Of a stretch of DNA of 64,000 bases, positions 53,089 to 63,647 are shown piece after piece; the stretch's first letter is position 1; every line of letters begins with the position of its first letter. Both the position numbers and the translations under genes were made by a program. Origin of the DNA: Shewanella donghaensis (GTDB taxonomy: Bacteria; Pseudomonadota; Gammaproteobacteria; Enterobacterales; Shewanellaceae); NCBI RefSeq assembly GCF_007567505.1, contig NZ_CP041783.1, positions 992,001-1,056,000 of the forward strand, read 5' to 3'. Under the pieces are notes generated by a model. It saw nothing but the letters and a program-made list of their open reading frames with translations, was not told the origin of the DNA and searched no databases.

Positions 53089-53175
53089 CCTTCGGATGCT
53101 AACTGCCGGAGGATTATTTCCTTCAGGCGGTGGACAAAATACCCAAACCCCTGAAAGAAATTTCAGGGGTTTTTT
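53089..53175 (+). promoter_or_regulatory. his attenuator, five pairing segments and terminator
   Basis: Segment 1 CCTTCGG (53089-53095) pairs with 2 CCGGAGG (53106-53112). Segment 2, extended to ACTGCCGGAGGA, can instead pair with 3 (53119-53131). TTCAGG of 3 (53122-53127) pairs with CCTGAA of 4 (53150-53155). Segment 4 CCCCTGAAA and 5 TTTCAGGGG (53148-53169) form the terminator followed by six T. A stalled ribosome leaves segment 1 free, so 1:2 and 3:4 form and transcription goes on; a ribosome at the leader stop covers segment 1, so 2:3 and 4:5 form. Confidence 0.9.
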
Positions 53176-53228
53176 AGTTTTAGGTTTTAAATATTTGTTT
53201 TTATATCAATTTTATTAGGAATTACATT

Positions 53229-54128
53229 ATGAGCGAAACTAACAGAATACGCATTGCTATCCAGAAGTCTGGTCGTCTATCAAAAGAGTCACAAAAACTA
53301 TTGAAAAGTTGTGGCGTAAAATTCAATGTTAACGAGCAACGTTTGATTGTTCACGCTGATAACATGCCAATCGATTTATTACGTGTTCGTGATGATGATA
53401 TTCCAGGTCTAGTGATGGATGGTGTGGTTGATTTAGGGATTATTGGCGAGAATGTTCTTGAAGAAGAACAAATAGAACGTCAATCACTAGGCAAACCCTC
53501 TGAGTGCGTTAAATTACGCGAACTTGATTTTGGCGCCTGTCGTTTATCACTGGCAGTGCCAAACGAATTCAGCTATCAAGATGCCACTTCTTTAGAAGGT
53601 TTACGCATTGCCACTTCTTATCCAAACCTGCTACGTCGTTATATGCAAGAAAAAGGCATTAATTACAGCGACTGTATGCTTAAAGGCTCTGTTGAAGTCG
53701 CACCACGTGCTGGTCTTTCAGATGGTATCTGTGATTTGGTATCTACTGGCGCAACGTTAGAAGCAAATGGTTTATATGAAACTGACGTTATTTACCAATC
53801 AATGGCGTGTATTATCCAATCAGCAGCAGAGCAAGTACCTGCTAAACAAGCACTAATCGATAAAATATTATCACGCATGAATGGTGTCGTTCGAGCTCGC
53901 GAAAGTAAATATATCTTGCTACACGCACCGACTGAAACATTAGATCAAATCGTTGCCCTACTTCCTGGTGCTGAAAACCCGACCGTGCTGCCGTTAAATG
54001 ATGATAGCAATCGCGTTGCCGTTCACGCAGTCAGTACAGAAGATTTATTCTGGGACACTATGGAAGAATTAACCGCCTTAGGCGCAAGTTCAATTCTCGT
54101 TATGCCAATTGAAAAAATGGCGGGGTAG
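53229..54128 (+). CDS. hisG: ATP phosphoribosyltransferase, long form
   Basis: First enzyme of histidine synthesis (ATP + PRPP to phosphoribosyl-ATP), 299 residues, so the long form with a C-terminal ACT-like regulatory domain for feedback by histidine. It begins [20 protein letters not shown]; the PRPP loop [17 protein letters not shown] is present. Starts 54 bases after the attenuator terminator, and hisD begins 5 bases after its stop. Confidence 0.98.
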   Translation: MSETNRIRIAIQKSGRLSKESQKLLKSCGVKFNVNEQRLIVHADNMPIDLLRVRDDDIPGLVMDGVVDLGIIGENVLEEEQIERQSLGKPSECVKLRELDFGACRLSLAVPNEFSYQDATSLEGLRIATSYPNLLRRYMQEKGINYSDCMLKGSVEVAPRAGLSDGICDLVSTGATLEANGLYETDVIYQSMACIIQSAAEQVPAKQALIDKILSRMNGVVRARESKYILLHAPTETLDQIVALLPGAENPTVLPLNDDSNRVAVHAVSTEDLFWDTMEELTALGASSILVMPIEKMAG

Positions 54129-54133
54129 CCTTT

Positions 54134-55441
54134 ATGGCAGATGTAATCCAACCAATGCAGATACTCGATTGGGCTAAACTCGATAACAATGCACAAAAGC
54201 AAGCATTAGCCCGCTCGCCTTTAATTGGTGATGATAGCGTTGAGCAATCAGTTCGCGACATCATCAATGCTGTCGCCACTGACGGCGATATAGCAATTAA
54301 AGGCTTTAATCAAAAGTTTGATGGCGTTGACCTTGATACGCTAGGGCTAACGGAGCAACAAATTGATGCGGCTTGCGAGCGAGTACCCAGCGAAGTAAAA
54401 CACGCTATTGCGGTAGCCTCGAAGAATATAAACACCTTTCATCAGGCGCAAACTTTTAATGCTATTGATGTTGAAACACAGCCAGGTATTCGTTGTGAGC
54501 TTAGATCAGAAGCAATTGAAAAGGTTGGTTTATATATTCCTGGTGGCAGTGCACCATTAATTTCAACTGTGATGATGTTAGCACTGCCCGCTAGAATAGC
54601 AGGTTGCAGCCAACGCGTACTCGTGAGTCCACCACCGATTAACGATGCGATAGTCTACGCGGCAAAAGTGTGTGGCATCACTGAGATATATCAAGTGGGC
54701 GGCGCACAAGCCATTGCCGCCCTCGCCTTTGGCACTGAAAGCATTCATCAAGTAGATAAAATCTTTGGTCCAGGTAATCGTTTTGTGACGGAAGCAAAAC
54801 GTCTAGTATCGCAAGATGGCCGTTGTAGTGTGTCGATTGATATGCCCGCTGGCCCATCTGAGGTATTAGTGATTGCCGACAAAGACGCTGAGCCTGCTTT
54901 TATTGCTGCTGATTTATTATCACAAGCTGAACACGGCCCTGACTCACAAGTCATGCTAGTTACTGAGTCTATCGCGTTAGCTGAAAAAGTTAATCTGGCG
55001 CTCGAGTCTCAATTAAAGACTTTATCGCGTAGTGATATTGCCGCTCAAGCACTGAGCTGTAGCCGCAGTATTATTGTGAATGATATTGAGCAAGCAGCTT
55101 TAGTGTCTAATTTATATGGGCCAGAGCATTTAATCATTCAAACCAGCAACCCACGTGCAGTTCTAAAACAAGTTCGCGGCGCAGGTAGCGTGTTTCTAGG
55201 GGCTTATACGCCTGAATCAGTTGGTGATTACGCCAGTGGTACTAACCATGTGTTACCGACTTACGGTTATAGCCGCTCAGTTTCAAGTTTATCACTTGCA
55301 GATTTTAGCCGCCGCTTTACCGTTCAGGAGCTTAGCGCGCAAGGATTACAAAGCTTGGGTGAAACGGTAATGATATTGGCTGAAAATGAATTGCTCGATG
55401 CACACAAACAAGCTGTGGCAATACGTTTAAATAGCCTCTGA
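54134..55441 (+). CDS. hisD: Histidinol dehydrogenase
   Basis: Zinc enzyme performing the last two oxidations of L-histidinol to histidine, 435 residues. Landmarks: YIPGGSAPLISTVMMLALPAR, DMPAGPSEVLVIAD, LSQAEHGPDSQ, and the C-terminal NHVLPTYGYSRSVSSLSLADF with the catalytic His. Second gene of the operon. Confidence 0.98.
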   Translation: MADVIQPMQILDWAKLDNNAQKQALARSPLIGDDSVEQSVRDIINAVATDGDIAIKGFNQKFDGVDLDTLGLTEQQIDAACERVPSEVKHAIAVASKNINTFHQAQTFNAIDVETQPGIRCELRSEAIEKVGLYIPGGSAPLISTVMMLALPARIAGCSQRVLVSPPPINDAIVYAAKVCGITEIYQVGGAQAIAALAFGTESIHQVDKIFGPGNRFVTEAKRLVSQDGRCSVSIDMPAGPSEVLVIADKDAEPAFIAADLLSQAEHGPDSQVMLVTESIALAEKVNLALESQLKTLSRSDIAAQALSCSRSIIVNDIEQAALVSNLYGPEHLIIQTSNPRAVLKQVRGAGSVFLGAYTPESVGDYASGTNHVLPTYGYSRSVSSLSLADFSRRFTVQELSAQGLQSLGETVMILAENELLDAHKQAVAIRLNSL

Positions 55442-55468
55442 AATAAGAAGTAGAGTGAGAGTAGGAAG

Positions 55469-56527
55469 ATGACTGATTCGATGAATATGCCGATAGCAGC
55501 AAGACTTGCACGACCAGAACTGCTTGAGTTAACGCCCTACGAAAGTGCAAGACGTATTGGCGGTCAAGGTGATGTTTGGATAAATGCTAACGAGTCTCCA
55601 TTTAACAATAATGAACTTGATAAGCTCAATCGTTACCCTGAATGCCAACCAGTAAGTTTGATTAATGCTTACGCCGACTATTCAAAAGTTAGCGCTGATA
55701 ATATTGTCACTTGCCGCGGCGCTGATGAAGCTATCGAATTATTAATAAGAGCATTTTGTGTTCCTGCGGTTGACAGTATTGCCTGTTTTGGCCCTACTTA
55801 TGGCATGTATGCCATAAGTGCAAAAACGTTCAATATTGGCGTCACCAGTTTAACGCTGACAGACGATTATCAGTTGCCTAATGCCTTTGCGCAGCAAGTA
55901 GAGAATGCCAAACTGGTGTTTATTTGTAATCCGAATAACCCTACTGGCACCATCATGGATAAAGACACTATTGAAGCCGCTATTGCTGCTATGCCTAATG
56001 CTATTGTCGTTATTGATGAAGCCTATATTGAATTTTCAGCCCAATATTCTGTTGCAGACTTGATTCCTAAGTACCCTAATTTAGTGGTGTTAAGAACTTT
56101 ATCAAAAGCCTTTGCACTGGCTGGCGCACGTTGTGGGTTCTTAATGGCAAATACCGACATCATTGATTTGATCATGCGCGTCATCGCGCCCTATCCGGTG
56201 CCTTTACCTGTTCAACAAGTGGCAGAAAAAGCCTTATCCGCAAATGGTATCTCGCTGATGCAACAACAGGTTGAAGCACTAAAAGTGCAAGGTAATAAAC
56301 TCTCTGCAACCTTAACTGAGTTTGGCGCCAAGGTATTACCTGCCAATGGCAATTTCATCTTAGCTGAATTTGAGGATGTAGAACGGGTCGCTGATGCGCT
56401 AAAACAAGCGGGCATTGTCGCAAGAGCCTACAAAGATAACAGACTCGCTTCGCGTATTCGTTTTAGTTTTAGCTCACCAGCTGATACCGATAGATTAATT
56501 GCGACGTTCAATACGCTTGGCAAGTAA
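55469..56527 (+). CDS. hisC: Histidinol-phosphate aminotransferase
   Basis: PLP aminotransferase of 352 residues. The PLP lysine is in LRTLSKAFALAGARCG; NPNNPTG and DEAYIEF are present. AGGAAG precedes the ATG. Third gene of the operon. Confidence 0.97.
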   Translation: MTDSMNMPIAARLARPELLELTPYESARRIGGQGDVWINANESPFNNNELDKLNRYPECQPVSLINAYADYSKVSADNIVTCRGADEAIELLIRAFCVPAVDSIACFGPTYGMYAISAKTFNIGVTSLTLTDDYQLPNAFAQQVENAKLVFICNPNNPTGTIMDKDTIEAAIAAMPNAIVVIDEAYIEFSAQYSVADLIPKYPNLVVLRTLSKAFALAGARCGFLMANTDIIDLIMRVIAPYPVPLPVQQVAEKALSANGISLMQQQVEALKVQGNKLSATLTEFGAKVLPANGNFILAEFEDVERVADALKQAGIVARAYKDNRLASRIRFSFSSPADTDRLIATFNTLGK

Positions 56528-56639
56528 AGATAACACTGACCCTATTAAAAATATAATCGCTGGCTGGAATTGATAACGCATTAAATTAAGACGTTAAAAT
56601 CCAGCGAAACAGAATAATAAAATTGAAGGAAAGAAAAAG

Positions 56640-57707
56640 ATGAAACAGAAAATACTCTTTATTGATCGAGATGGCACCCTAGTTGAAGAACCTGCAGTAG
56701 ATAAACAGCTCGATCGCTTAGACAAACTGGTGTTTGAGCCACAAGTTATTCCTTCATTACTTAAATTACAAAGAGCGGGCTATCGCTTAGTCATGGTGTC
56801 TAATCAAGATGGTTTAGGCACCGATTCATTTCCACAAGCTGATTTTGATGCGCCACATAACATGATGATGGACATTTTTTCAAGCCAAGGGGTGATATTT
56901 GATGATGTGGTTATCTGCCCTCATTTTGATGCTGACAATTGTAGCTGCCGTAAACCAAAACTTGGGTTAGTCAAAGGTTACTTAACCCAAGGTAAAGTGG
57001 ACTTTACGACCTCTGCCGTGATTGGCGATCGTCACACAGATATAGAACTGGCTAATGCTATGGGTATTGCCAGCTTTCAATATCAACGTGATGGTTTAGA
57101 TTGGTTAGCGATTACCGATGCACTGCTTAATAAAGGCCGCACATCGGAAGTGATTAGAACCACCAAAGAAACTGACATTAGAGTGAATGTAAACCTTGAT
57201 GACACCAGCAAAGGCGTTATTAATACTGGGATTGGCTTTTTTGACCACATGCTTGATCAAATACAAACCCACGGTAATTTCAAAATGGATGTCACTGTTG
57301 ATGGCGACTTAGAAATTGATGATCACCACAGTGTAGAAGACACCGCGCTTGCCATTGGCGATGCACTGCGCCAAGCATTAGGGGATAAACGTGGTATAGC
57401 CCGCTTTGGTTTCAGTCTGCCAATGGATGAAGCCAGTGGTGAATGTTTAATGGATATTTCAGGCCGCCCGTTCATCAAATTCAATGCTGATTTTGAGCGT
57501 GAGACCGTCGGTGAAATGGCCACAGAAATGGTGCCTCACTTCTTCCGTTCATTTGCTGATGGCCTTCGCTGCACATTGCATATTAGTACCACTGGCCATA
57601 ATGACCACCACAAAGTCGAAGCCTTGTTTAAAGTGCTGGGCCGCACCCTTCGTCAAGCAGTAAAAGTCGAAGGTGATATTTTACCATCAAGTAAAGGCGT
57701 TCTGTAG
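56640..57707 (+). CDS. hisB: Bifunctional histidinol-phosphatase / imidazoleglycerol-phosphate dehydratase
   Basis: Fusion enzyme of 355 residues. Residues 1-165 are a HAD phosphatase ([25 protein letters not shown] for zinc), and 170-355 the dehydratase with [23 protein letters not shown] and [12 protein letters not shown] metal sites. The fusion is the standard gammaproteobacterial form. A 112-base gap separates it from hisC, more than elsewhere in the operon, with no hairpin seen. Confidence 0.98.
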   Translation: MKQKILFIDRDGTLVEEPAVDKQLDRLDKLVFEPQVIPSLLKLQRAGYRLVMVSNQDGLGTDSFPQADFDAPHNMMMDIFSSQGVIFDDVVICPHFDADNCSCRKPKLGLVKGYLTQGKVDFTTSAVIGDRHTDIELANAMGIASFQYQRDGLDWLAITDALLNKGRTSEVIRTTKETDIRVNVNLDDTSKGVINTGIGFFDHMLDQIQTHGNFKMDVTVDGDLEIDDHHSVEDTALAIGDALRQALGDKRGIARFGFSLPMDEASGECLMDISGRPFIKFNADFERETVGEMATEMVPHFFRSFADGLRCTLHISTTGHNDHHKVEALFKVLGRTLRQAVKVEGDILPSSKGVL

Positions 57708-57716
57708 GGAATGAAT

Positions 57717-58355
57717 ATGAATACCGACACTACAGTGATTCTTGATACTGGCTGCGCCAATTTAAGCTCGGTACGTTTTGCCTTTGAGCGATTAAATGCT
57801 GACGTTATCGTGTCACGGGATCATGATGTCATTAAAGCTGCCACCAGAGTGGTACTGCCTGGCGTAGGAACAGCTGGCGCTGCTATGGATGCCCTTAATA
57901 ATCGTGATTTAGCAAACGTGATTAAACAGCTCAAGCAACCGGTAATGGGCGTTTGTCTTGGCATGCAAATGATGGCTGACAAGTCTATCGAACACGGTGG
58001 CCGCTCAGAAACTGGCCGAACTGATAATGGTATTACCTGTCTTGGTTTAATCCCTACACAAATAGACAACTTAGACAGTAAAGGTCTGCCGCTACCTCAT
58101 ATGGGCTGGAACCAAATTAGCGTCTCAAATCACCCGCTATTTGAAGGGATTGAAGATGGCAGTTACGTGTACTTTGTCCATAGCTTCAAAGCACCGATAA
58201 ATGAATACACCATCGCGACCTCAGAATATGGTGAAAAATTTAGCGCTGCCATTGGTAAAGATAATTTCTTTGGGGTGCAGTTTCACCCTGAAAAAAGTGC
58301 CAAAGTAGGCGCAAAAATATTACAAAATTTCCTAAACATGGGGAAACCAGCATGA
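57717..58355 (+). CDS. hisH: Imidazole glycerol phosphate synthase, glutaminase subunit
   Basis: Class I amidotransferase of 212 residues that supplies ammonia to His[10 protein letters not shown] gives the catalytic Cys and QFHPEKS the His-Glu pair. The start is taken as the ATG at 57717, six bases after AGGGA; an ATG at 57711 would add two residues but lies too close to the ribosome site. Overlaps the hisA start (ATGA). Confidence 0.96.
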   Translation: MNTDTTVILDTGCANLSSVRFAFERLNADVIVSRDHDVIKAATRVVLPGVGTAGAAMDALNNRDLANVIKQLKQPVMGVCLGMQMMADKSIEHGGRSETGRTDNGITCLGLIPTQIDNLDSKGLPLPHMGWNQISVSNHPLFEGIEDGSYVYFVHSFKAPINEYTIATSEYGEKFSAAIGKDNFFGVQFHPEKSAKVGAKILQNFLNMGKPA

Positions 58356-59089
58356 TTATTCCAGCAATAGATTTAATTGATGGTCAAGTGGTTCGCTTAT
58401 ACCAAGGCGATTACGCCCAAAAAACCACATTCGATTTAAGCCCGTTAGCACAATTGCAATCGTATCAAGACCAAGGTGCAAAGCTATTACATATTGTCGA
58501 TTTAACCGGTGCTAAAGACCCTGCAAAACGTCAAATCAAGTTGATTGGCGAATTGGTTGCTGGGCTTAACACAGACATTCAAGTTGGCGGCGGCATTCGC
58601 AGCGAAGAGCAAGTGAAAGAACTGCTTGAGCTTGGGGTAAAGAGAGTTGTCATTGGCTCATTAGCCGTAAAAGAGCCAGAACTTGTTAAAAGCTGGTTTG
58701 TAAAATACGGCAGTGAAGCTATTTGTTTAGCCCTTGATGTCAATATTAACCAGCAAGGCGAGAAGATTGTGGCGGTATCAGGTTGGCAAACTGGCGGCGG
58801 TAAATCCCTTGAATCCTTAGTCAGTGAGTTTAAAACCGTTGGCCTTAAACATGCTTTAGTCACTGATATTAGCCGTGATGGTACTCTTCAAGGTGCTAAC
58901 AATGAGCTTTACCAAGAGTTAGCGGCAACGTACCCAGATATAAACTGGCAAGCATCAGGCGGTATCGCCTCACTTGATGATGTCGCAGCAGTGAGAGACA
59001 GTAAAGCCAATGGTATTATCATAGGTAAAGCGCTACTGATAAGAAACTTCACTGTTGAGGAGGCTATATCATGTTGGCCAAACGCCTAG
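58352..59089 (+). CDS. hisA: ProFAR isomerase
   Basis: Beta/alpha-barrel Amadori isomerase of 245 residues ([18 protein letters not shown] start; [10 protein letters not shown] and [10 protein letters not shown] loops). Its catalytic Asp residues are at the ends of strands 1 and 5. Overlaps hisH by an ATGA and hisF by 19 bases, so translation is coupled. Confidence 0.97.
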   Translation: MIIPAIDLIDGQVVRLYQGDYAQKTTFDLSPLAQLQSYQDQGAKLLHIVDLTGAKDPAKRQIKLIGELVAGLNTDIQVGGGIRSEEQVKELLELGVKRVVIGSLAVKEPELVKSWFVKYGSEAICLALDVNINQQGEKIVAVSGWQTGGGKSLESLVSEFKTVGLKHALVTDISRDGTLQGANNELYQELAATYPDINWQASGGIASLDDVAAVRDSKANGIIIGKALLIRNFTVEEAISCWPNA

Positions 59090-59844
59090 TTCCTTGTCTT
59101 GATGTGCGCGATGGCCAAGTGGTCAAAGGGGTGCAATTTCGCAATCATGAAATTATCGGCGAAATAGAACCGCTTGCAGCGCGTTATGCCCTAGAAGGCG
59201 CCGATGAATTAGTCTTTTACGATATTACTGCCAGTGCCCATGACCGCGTCATTGATAAATCCTGGGTAAGCCGCGTTGCAGCGCAAATTGATATCCCCTT
59301 TTGTGTCGCTGGCGGCATAAAAACCATTGAGCAAGCTCGGCAGATGTTGGCCTATGGCGCAGATAAAATTTCAATCAATTCACCAGCACTAACTGATCCT
59401 AGTTTAATATCACAACTTCAAGATGAGTTTGGTCGCCAATGTATTGTGATTGGCATTGATTCATTTTATGACGCCGACTCAAATAGCTATAAAGTAAAGC
59501 AATTTACTGGTGATGAAGCCGCCACGAAAGACACCCAATGGTATACCCAAGATTGGGTTGAAGAAGTCCAAAAACGTGGCTGTGGTGAAATAGTATTGAA
59601 TGTCATGAACCAAGATGGCGTGCGCGGTGGTTATGATATTAAACAACTCAGCATAGTAAGAGCAATATGTGATGTGCCGTTAATTGCATCTGGCGGCGCT
59701 GGTACGATGGCACATTTCAAAGAAGTGTTTGAACAGGCTAATGTGGATGCAGCCCTTGCCGCTAGCGTATTTCATAAAGGTATTATTGATATCAATGAAT
59801 TAAAGCAATACCTTGCACAGCAAAACATCGCTATCAGGCTTTAA
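59071..59844 (+). CDS. hisF: Imidazole glycerol phosphate synthase, cyclase subunit
   Basis: Barrel enzyme of 257 residues that works with His[35 protein letters not shown] and [11 protein letters not shown] are the phosphate and catalytic loops (Asp11 and Asp130 equivalents). Starts inside the end of hisA. Confidence 0.97.
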   Translation: MLAKRLVPCLDVRDGQVVKGVQFRNHEIIGEIEPLAARYALEGADELVFYDITASAHDRVIDKSWVSRVAAQIDIPFCVAGGIKTIEQARQMLAYGADKISINSPALTDPSLISQLQDEFGRQCIVIGIDSFYDADSNSYKVKQFTGDEAATKDTQWYTQDWVEEVQKRGCGEIVLNVMNQDGVRGGYDIKQLSIVRAICDVPLIASGGAGTMAHFKEVFEQANVDAALAASVFHKGIIDINELKQYLAQQNIAIRL

Positions 59845-59923
59845 CTTAAGACTATAATTTAAGGCTATAACTTAAATACAAAAATAATGTGAATTAATAA
59901 CTTACATCAAAATAGAGAACACT

Positions 59924-60547
59924 ATGACAACACAAATTACCTTTGATGGCAGTAAGTTAGATTGGGAAAAACAAGACAACTTAATTCCCGCAGTAGTGCA
60001 AAACCACCTTACGGGTAAAGTCTTGATGCTTGGTTATATGGATCAAGCTGCATTGGCTAAAACCCTTGAAATGGGCAAAGTCACTTTTTTCAGTCGCTCA
60101 AAACAGCGTTTATGGACTAAAGGTGAAACCTCAGGCAACACCCTTGACCTTGTTGCTATCGATCAAGATTGTGATAACGATAGCCTACTAATCCAAGTTA
60201 TTCCTAATGGCCCTACTTGCCATACAGGCAGCGAAAGCTGCTGGGAAGACGGTAATGCCCATAGCTTTATAGATAACTTAACTAATGTGATTATTTCTCG
60301 CAAAGGTCAAAGTGCTGAATCAAGTTATACCGCCTCGTTATTTGAACGTGGTACTAAACGCATTGCACAAAAAGTCGGTGAAGAAGGCTTAGAAACTGCA
60401 CTTGCGGCAGCCACTCATGATAAAGAAGAATTGATTAATGAAGCTTCAGATTTGATGTACCACTTAATTGTGTTACTTGAAGATCAAGAACTCTCAATGG
60501 CTGATGTGAATAAAAATTTGATGCAACGTCATCTCGACAGTAAATAA
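59924..60547 (+). CDS. hisI: Bifunctional phosphoribosyl-AMP cyclohydrolase / phosphoribosyl-ATP pyrophosphatase
   Basis: Fusion protein HisIE, 207 residues. The N-terminal cyclohydrolase has [18 protein letters not shown] and [13 protein letters not shown], and CHTGSESCW (metal Cys); from about 118 it is the pyrophosphohydrolase domain ([26 protein letters not shown]). Separated from hisF by 79 bases, last gene of the operon. Confidence 0.97.
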   Translation: MTTQITFDGSKLDWEKQDNLIPAVVQNHLTGKVLMLGYMDQAALAKTLEMGKVTFFSRSKQRLWTKGETSGNTLDLVAIDQDCDNDSLLIQVIPNGPTCHTGSESCWEDGNAHSFIDNLTNVIISRKGQSAESSYTASLFERGTKRIAQKVGEEGLETALAAATHDKEELINEASDLMYHLIVLLEDQELSMADVNKNLMQRHLDSK

Positions 60548-60579
60548 AGAACTTCTTAAACACAGGTAGTTTAATAACA

Positions 60580-60617
60580 AAAAGGCACTCGTTTTATAAA
60601 AAAAACGAGTGCCTTTT
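60580..60617 (+). terminator. Terminator closing the his operon
   Basis: AAAAGGCACTCGTTTT and AAAACGAGTGCCTTTT form a 16-bp stem with a 6-base loop; bidirectional, also serving the DUF4826 gene. Confidence 0.93.
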
Positions 60618-60671
60618 CTTATAAGCGTCTGAACTTAAGACTTCACGCTTGAGTAATCAACGATTAAACGA

Positions 60672-61118
60672 CTAAGCTAGTTCTGCCCACAATTTTTCAT
60701 CATTTTGCATTTGAAAAAGACTTTCAGCACGAGACACAAGTAAGTTAGCAAACTTTAACTGTGTTTCGTCTTTAGTTGCTCCAGATTTATGCAAATTTTC
60801 AGCTTTGAGCTGCCACATCATCGAAAAATGACGTATGGCATCACGCGCAGTAACTGCTGCTTTAACATCGACATAATCAGATGGTAGATCACCGGACATC
60901 ACCCAAAAGGTTTGTTTAGTCGGTTGCTTAGATTCCATTTTCCATATAGCAAAGTAAGGTGCCAAATAGCGACTTTCATCAGCAATAACTTTCGAAGGAA
61001 TAATGCCTTTTTCAGCGAGAAATTGGTTCGCTTTTTGAAAATGAGTTTTGACCCATTCACGTCGTAACTGCTCAGGATCTTGTTGTTCTATTGTAGGCTC
61101 AGCCACTGATTCACTCAT
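60672..61118 (-). CDS. DUF4826 family protein
   Basis: A 148-residue soluble protein without signal or membrane helices. Blocks such as RREWVKTHFQKANQFLAEKG, RYLAPYFAIWKMES and FWVMSGDLPSDYVDVKAAVTARDAIRHFSMMWQL fit DUF4826, known from Shewanella and relatives and of unknown function. It converges on the his operon and is divergent from the dehydrogenase gene. Confidence 0.72.
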   Translation of the reverse strand: MSESVAEPTIEQQDPEQLRREWVKTHFQKANQFLAEKGIIPSKVIADESRYLAPYFAIWKMESKQPTKQTFWVMSGDLPSDYVDVKAAVTARDAIRHFSMMWQLKAENLHKSGATKDETQLKFANLLVSRAESLFQMQNDEKLWAELA

Positions 61119-61210
61119 ACTATCTTCCTATATTATTGTTATTTGTTGTCGTCATAAATCCAACAATCACACTCAATTGAACGATCAATTGTTACGAAAC
61201 GATTAAAAAG

Positions 61211-61226
61211 TTTACGTTTACGTAAA
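61211..61226. promoter_or_regulatory. LiuR-like palindrome upstream of the amino-acid dehydrogenase gene
   Basis: TTTACGTTTACGTAAA is a 16-bp palindrome (7-bp arms with TT between), about 155 bases before the dehydrogenase start. It matches the pattern I recall for LiuR, the MerR-family regulator of branched-chain amino-acid catabolism in Shewanella. A second hairpin, GTGGCAA and TTGCCAC (61227-61246), abuts it. Confidence 0.55.
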
Positions 61227-61379
61227 GTGGCAAGCAAAATTGCCACGTGGATCACAAAATTATATGAATCTAACTTTGTTGAGAGTATCGCTAAATGCTA
61301 TCGTTCTGCAATAAATATAACAAGCGGTCGTTAATCAGATCAGTTTAACGACTATTTAATCGCACAGCGGAGATCACAA

Positions 61380-62411
61380 GTGGCTCTATTTAATCATGTC
61401 TCGTTTGATGAGCACGAACAGGTCGTGTTTTGTAACGACAAAGAAAGTGGCTTAAAAGCAATTATCGCCATCCACAATACTAATCTTGGCCCAGCTGTAG
61501 GCGGGTGTCGTATGTGGAATTATGATTCAGATGATGAAGCATTGAATGACGTATTACGTCTTTCTCGCGGTATGACTTATAAGAATGCCCTTGCTGGTTT
61601 AACTATGGGTGGTGGAAAGTCAGTAATCCTTGCGGATCCAAAGACTACCGATCGTGAAGCATTATTTCGTGCATTTGGCCGTTGTATACACTCTCTTGGT
61701 GGAAAATATTTTTCAGCTGAAGACGTCGGTGTTTCAACTGCAGATATTATGATTGCCCATGAAGAAACACCTTACATGGCTGGCCTTGAAGGTAAAAGCG
61801 GTGATCCTTCACCTTTTACAGCGTTAGGTACTTTCCTAGGGATAAAAGCCGCAGTTAAGCATCAGCGTGGTCTTGATAGCTTAAAAGGGCTTAAAATTTC
61901 GGTTCAAGGTGTGGGTCACGTCGGTTATTACCTATGTAAGCATCTACATGAAGAAGGCGCAGAGTTAATCGTAACTGATATTCATCAAGCGTCACTAGAC
62001 AGAGTCGCTACAGAGTTTGGCGCTACTGTTGTCGCACCACAGGATATTTATAGTCAAGATGTCGATGTCTATGCCCCATGTGCTTTGGGCGCGACAATTA
62101 ATGACACAACTATCCCATTATTAAAAGCAACGATTGTGGCTGGGTGTGCTAATAATCAATTAGCTGAAGTTCGTCATGGTGAAACATTAAAAAGTATGGA
62201 TATCCTATACGCTCCAGATTATGTCATTAATGCTGGTGGTATTATTAATGTCTCATTTGAAAGTGATTATGATGCTGCAAAATCAACGGCTAAAGTTGAA
62301 GAAATTCATGCAACATTATTAAAAATATTTAGCAAAGCAGATGCAGAAGACCGCACTACCGGTTCAGTTGCTGATGAGATGGCTCGTAACATCATTAATA
62401 ACGCTAAGTAA
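61380..62411 (+). CDS. ldh: Leucine dehydrogenase-type (Glu/Leu/Phe/Val) amino acid dehydrogenase
   Basis: NAD-dependent oxidative deaminase of 343 residues acting on branched-chain or aromatic amino acids. The start is GTG at 61380 with GGAG upstream. The catalytic Lys region is MTYKNALAGLTMGGGKSVI and the Rossmann fold is VQGVGHVGYYLCKHL (GxGxxG). The size and missing long insertions separate it from glutamate dehydrogenase and suit leucine dehydrogenase. The LiuR-like site upstream fits leucine/valine breakdown. Closed by a terminator. Confidence 0.88.
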   Translation: MALFNHVSFDEHEQVVFCNDKESGLKAIIAIHNTNLGPAVGGCRMWNYDSDDEALNDVLRLSRGMTYKNALAGLTMGGGKSVILADPKTTDREALFRAFGRCIHSLGGKYFSAEDVGVSTADIMIAHEETPYMAGLEGKSGDPSPFTALGTFLGIKAAVKHQRGLDSLKGLKISVQGVGHVGYYLCKHLHEEGAELIVTDIHQASLDRVATEFGATVVAPQDIYSQDVDVYAPCALGATINDTTIPLLKATIVAGCANNQLAEVRHGETLKSMDILYAPDYVINAGGIINVSFESDYDAAKSTAKVEEIHATLLKIFSKADAEDRTTGSVADEMARNIINNAK

Positions 62412-62436
62412 TTTCATAACACCTTTATTGAAAACT

Positions 62437-62467
62437 AAAGAGCACCTTTATCGGTGCTCTTTTTTTA
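62437..62467 (+). terminator. Terminator after the dehydrogenase
   Basis: AAAGAGCACC and GGTGCTCTTT pair, followed by a run of T. Confidence 0.9.
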
Positions 62468-62659
62468 TTTAGACTTTTACTTAGCTTTTTATTTAACATA
62501 TCTCTAGAAAATTCCCATCACAATTCGGTACTACACTTCTTTTTCATCATGCATTTCTATCATTATGCTTCTTTATCAACAAGGTGGCACGGTCATCTGT
62601 AATTCAAATATTTTAAAAATCTTGAAATTCATTTTTAGACAAACGGCAATGTCCAAAAA

Positions 62660-62872
62660 ATGCGTATCTTCAACTTAAGTGCTTATATCTGCCCCCTGAC
62701 TATGTAAATTGCCTTAACGTGTTACATTTCTCGATTTTGGCATCGACGTTATTTTAGTATCAATGCAGATGTTGGTCATTGTGTCGATAACTCGGTACTC
62801 GTCGACCTAGAGGATCATAAATTTATAATGCGACCAGGTAATATTGATTATCATATAAAAATACCCGATTAA
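62660..62872 (+). pseudogene. Possible small decayed gene with one in-frame stop
   Basis: An ATG at 62660 opens MRIFNLSAYICPLTM, then a TAA at 62705, after which the same frame runs open for 54 codons to a stop at 62872. The later part (RRYFSINADVGHCVDN to RPGNIDYHIKIPD) has a protein-like composition rather than a random AT-rich one. No ribosome site is evident and I recognise no family, so it may be chance. The rest of the 577-base gap from 62412 to 62988 shows only the terminator and promoter-like AT-rich sequence. Confidence 0.3.
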
Positions 62873-62988
62873 CCTATCTTCATTATCGTTTTACATTTGC
62901 CAATTCAGTTTACTCATTGATACGCCCAGCATATTTGGTGTTACTTCAATTGTCTGATATAAGTAACTAAATACAGGGAGAAAATGCC

Positions 62989-63417
62989 ATGAAAACAATT
63001 GAAACAATAATGAGCCCACGAGTTGTGACAATCGATATGGATGATCGACTGAACACAGCGAAAGAAATTTTCGATAATGTACCTTTTCATCATTTGGTGG
63101 TTTTGGATGAAGACAATAAAGTGGCAGGCATTCTTTCTAGAAAAGATTTAGTTAATGCTATTAGCCCCAATATTGGTACCGCAGCAGAGCTAACCCGAGA
63201 TATCGATACTTTGCAAAAACGCGTACACCAAGTGATGTCACACGAACCTATTGTCATTGCACCGGATTTATCGATAGATTTAGCAGCCAAGCTCATTTTA
63301 ACTGAAGGGATAACCTGCCTGCCTGTGTTAAAAGACAAACAGCTTGTAGGCATTATTAGTTGGCGTGATCTCTTAGCGCATTACTGTCACCTTGGTGAAG
63401 TCGTGCCTGTTGAGTGA
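62989..63417 (+). CDS. Tandem CBS-domain protein
   Basis: A 142-residue cytoplasmic protein built of two CBS domains (about 1-60 and 75-138), a fold that binds adenine nucleotides. The hallmarks HHLVVLDEDNKVAGILSRKDLV and ITCLPVLKDKQLVGIISWRDLL are clear. GGGAGAA precedes the start. Free-standing CBS proteins usually regulate another enzyme or channel; the partner is not visible here. Confidence 0.88.
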   Translation: MKTIETIMSPRVVTIDMDDRLNTAKEIFDNVPFHHLVVLDEDNKVAGILSRKDLVNAISPNIGTAAELTRDIDTLQKRVHQVMSHEPIVIAPDLSIDLAAKLILTEGITCLPVLKDKQLVGIISWRDLLAHYCHLGEVVPVE

Positions 63418-63647
63418 CCAACGGGTAAGGTACTGAATTAAATACAGTAATCTATAACATTAACACTTAAAGACTAAAAAGCTCATCGTTATTTTTTCCA
63501 CTTTAGTTGTTTTAAAACAACAAAAATATATTTATCAACCTCAACAAATACATAGCCTCGGTTTCAAAAAAACTTCATTTCATTGACTGGAAAATGTCAC
63601 ATTTCTCTGCTTATCTTTAGGTAGCTTAACAAGCCAAGGAGAAGCTT

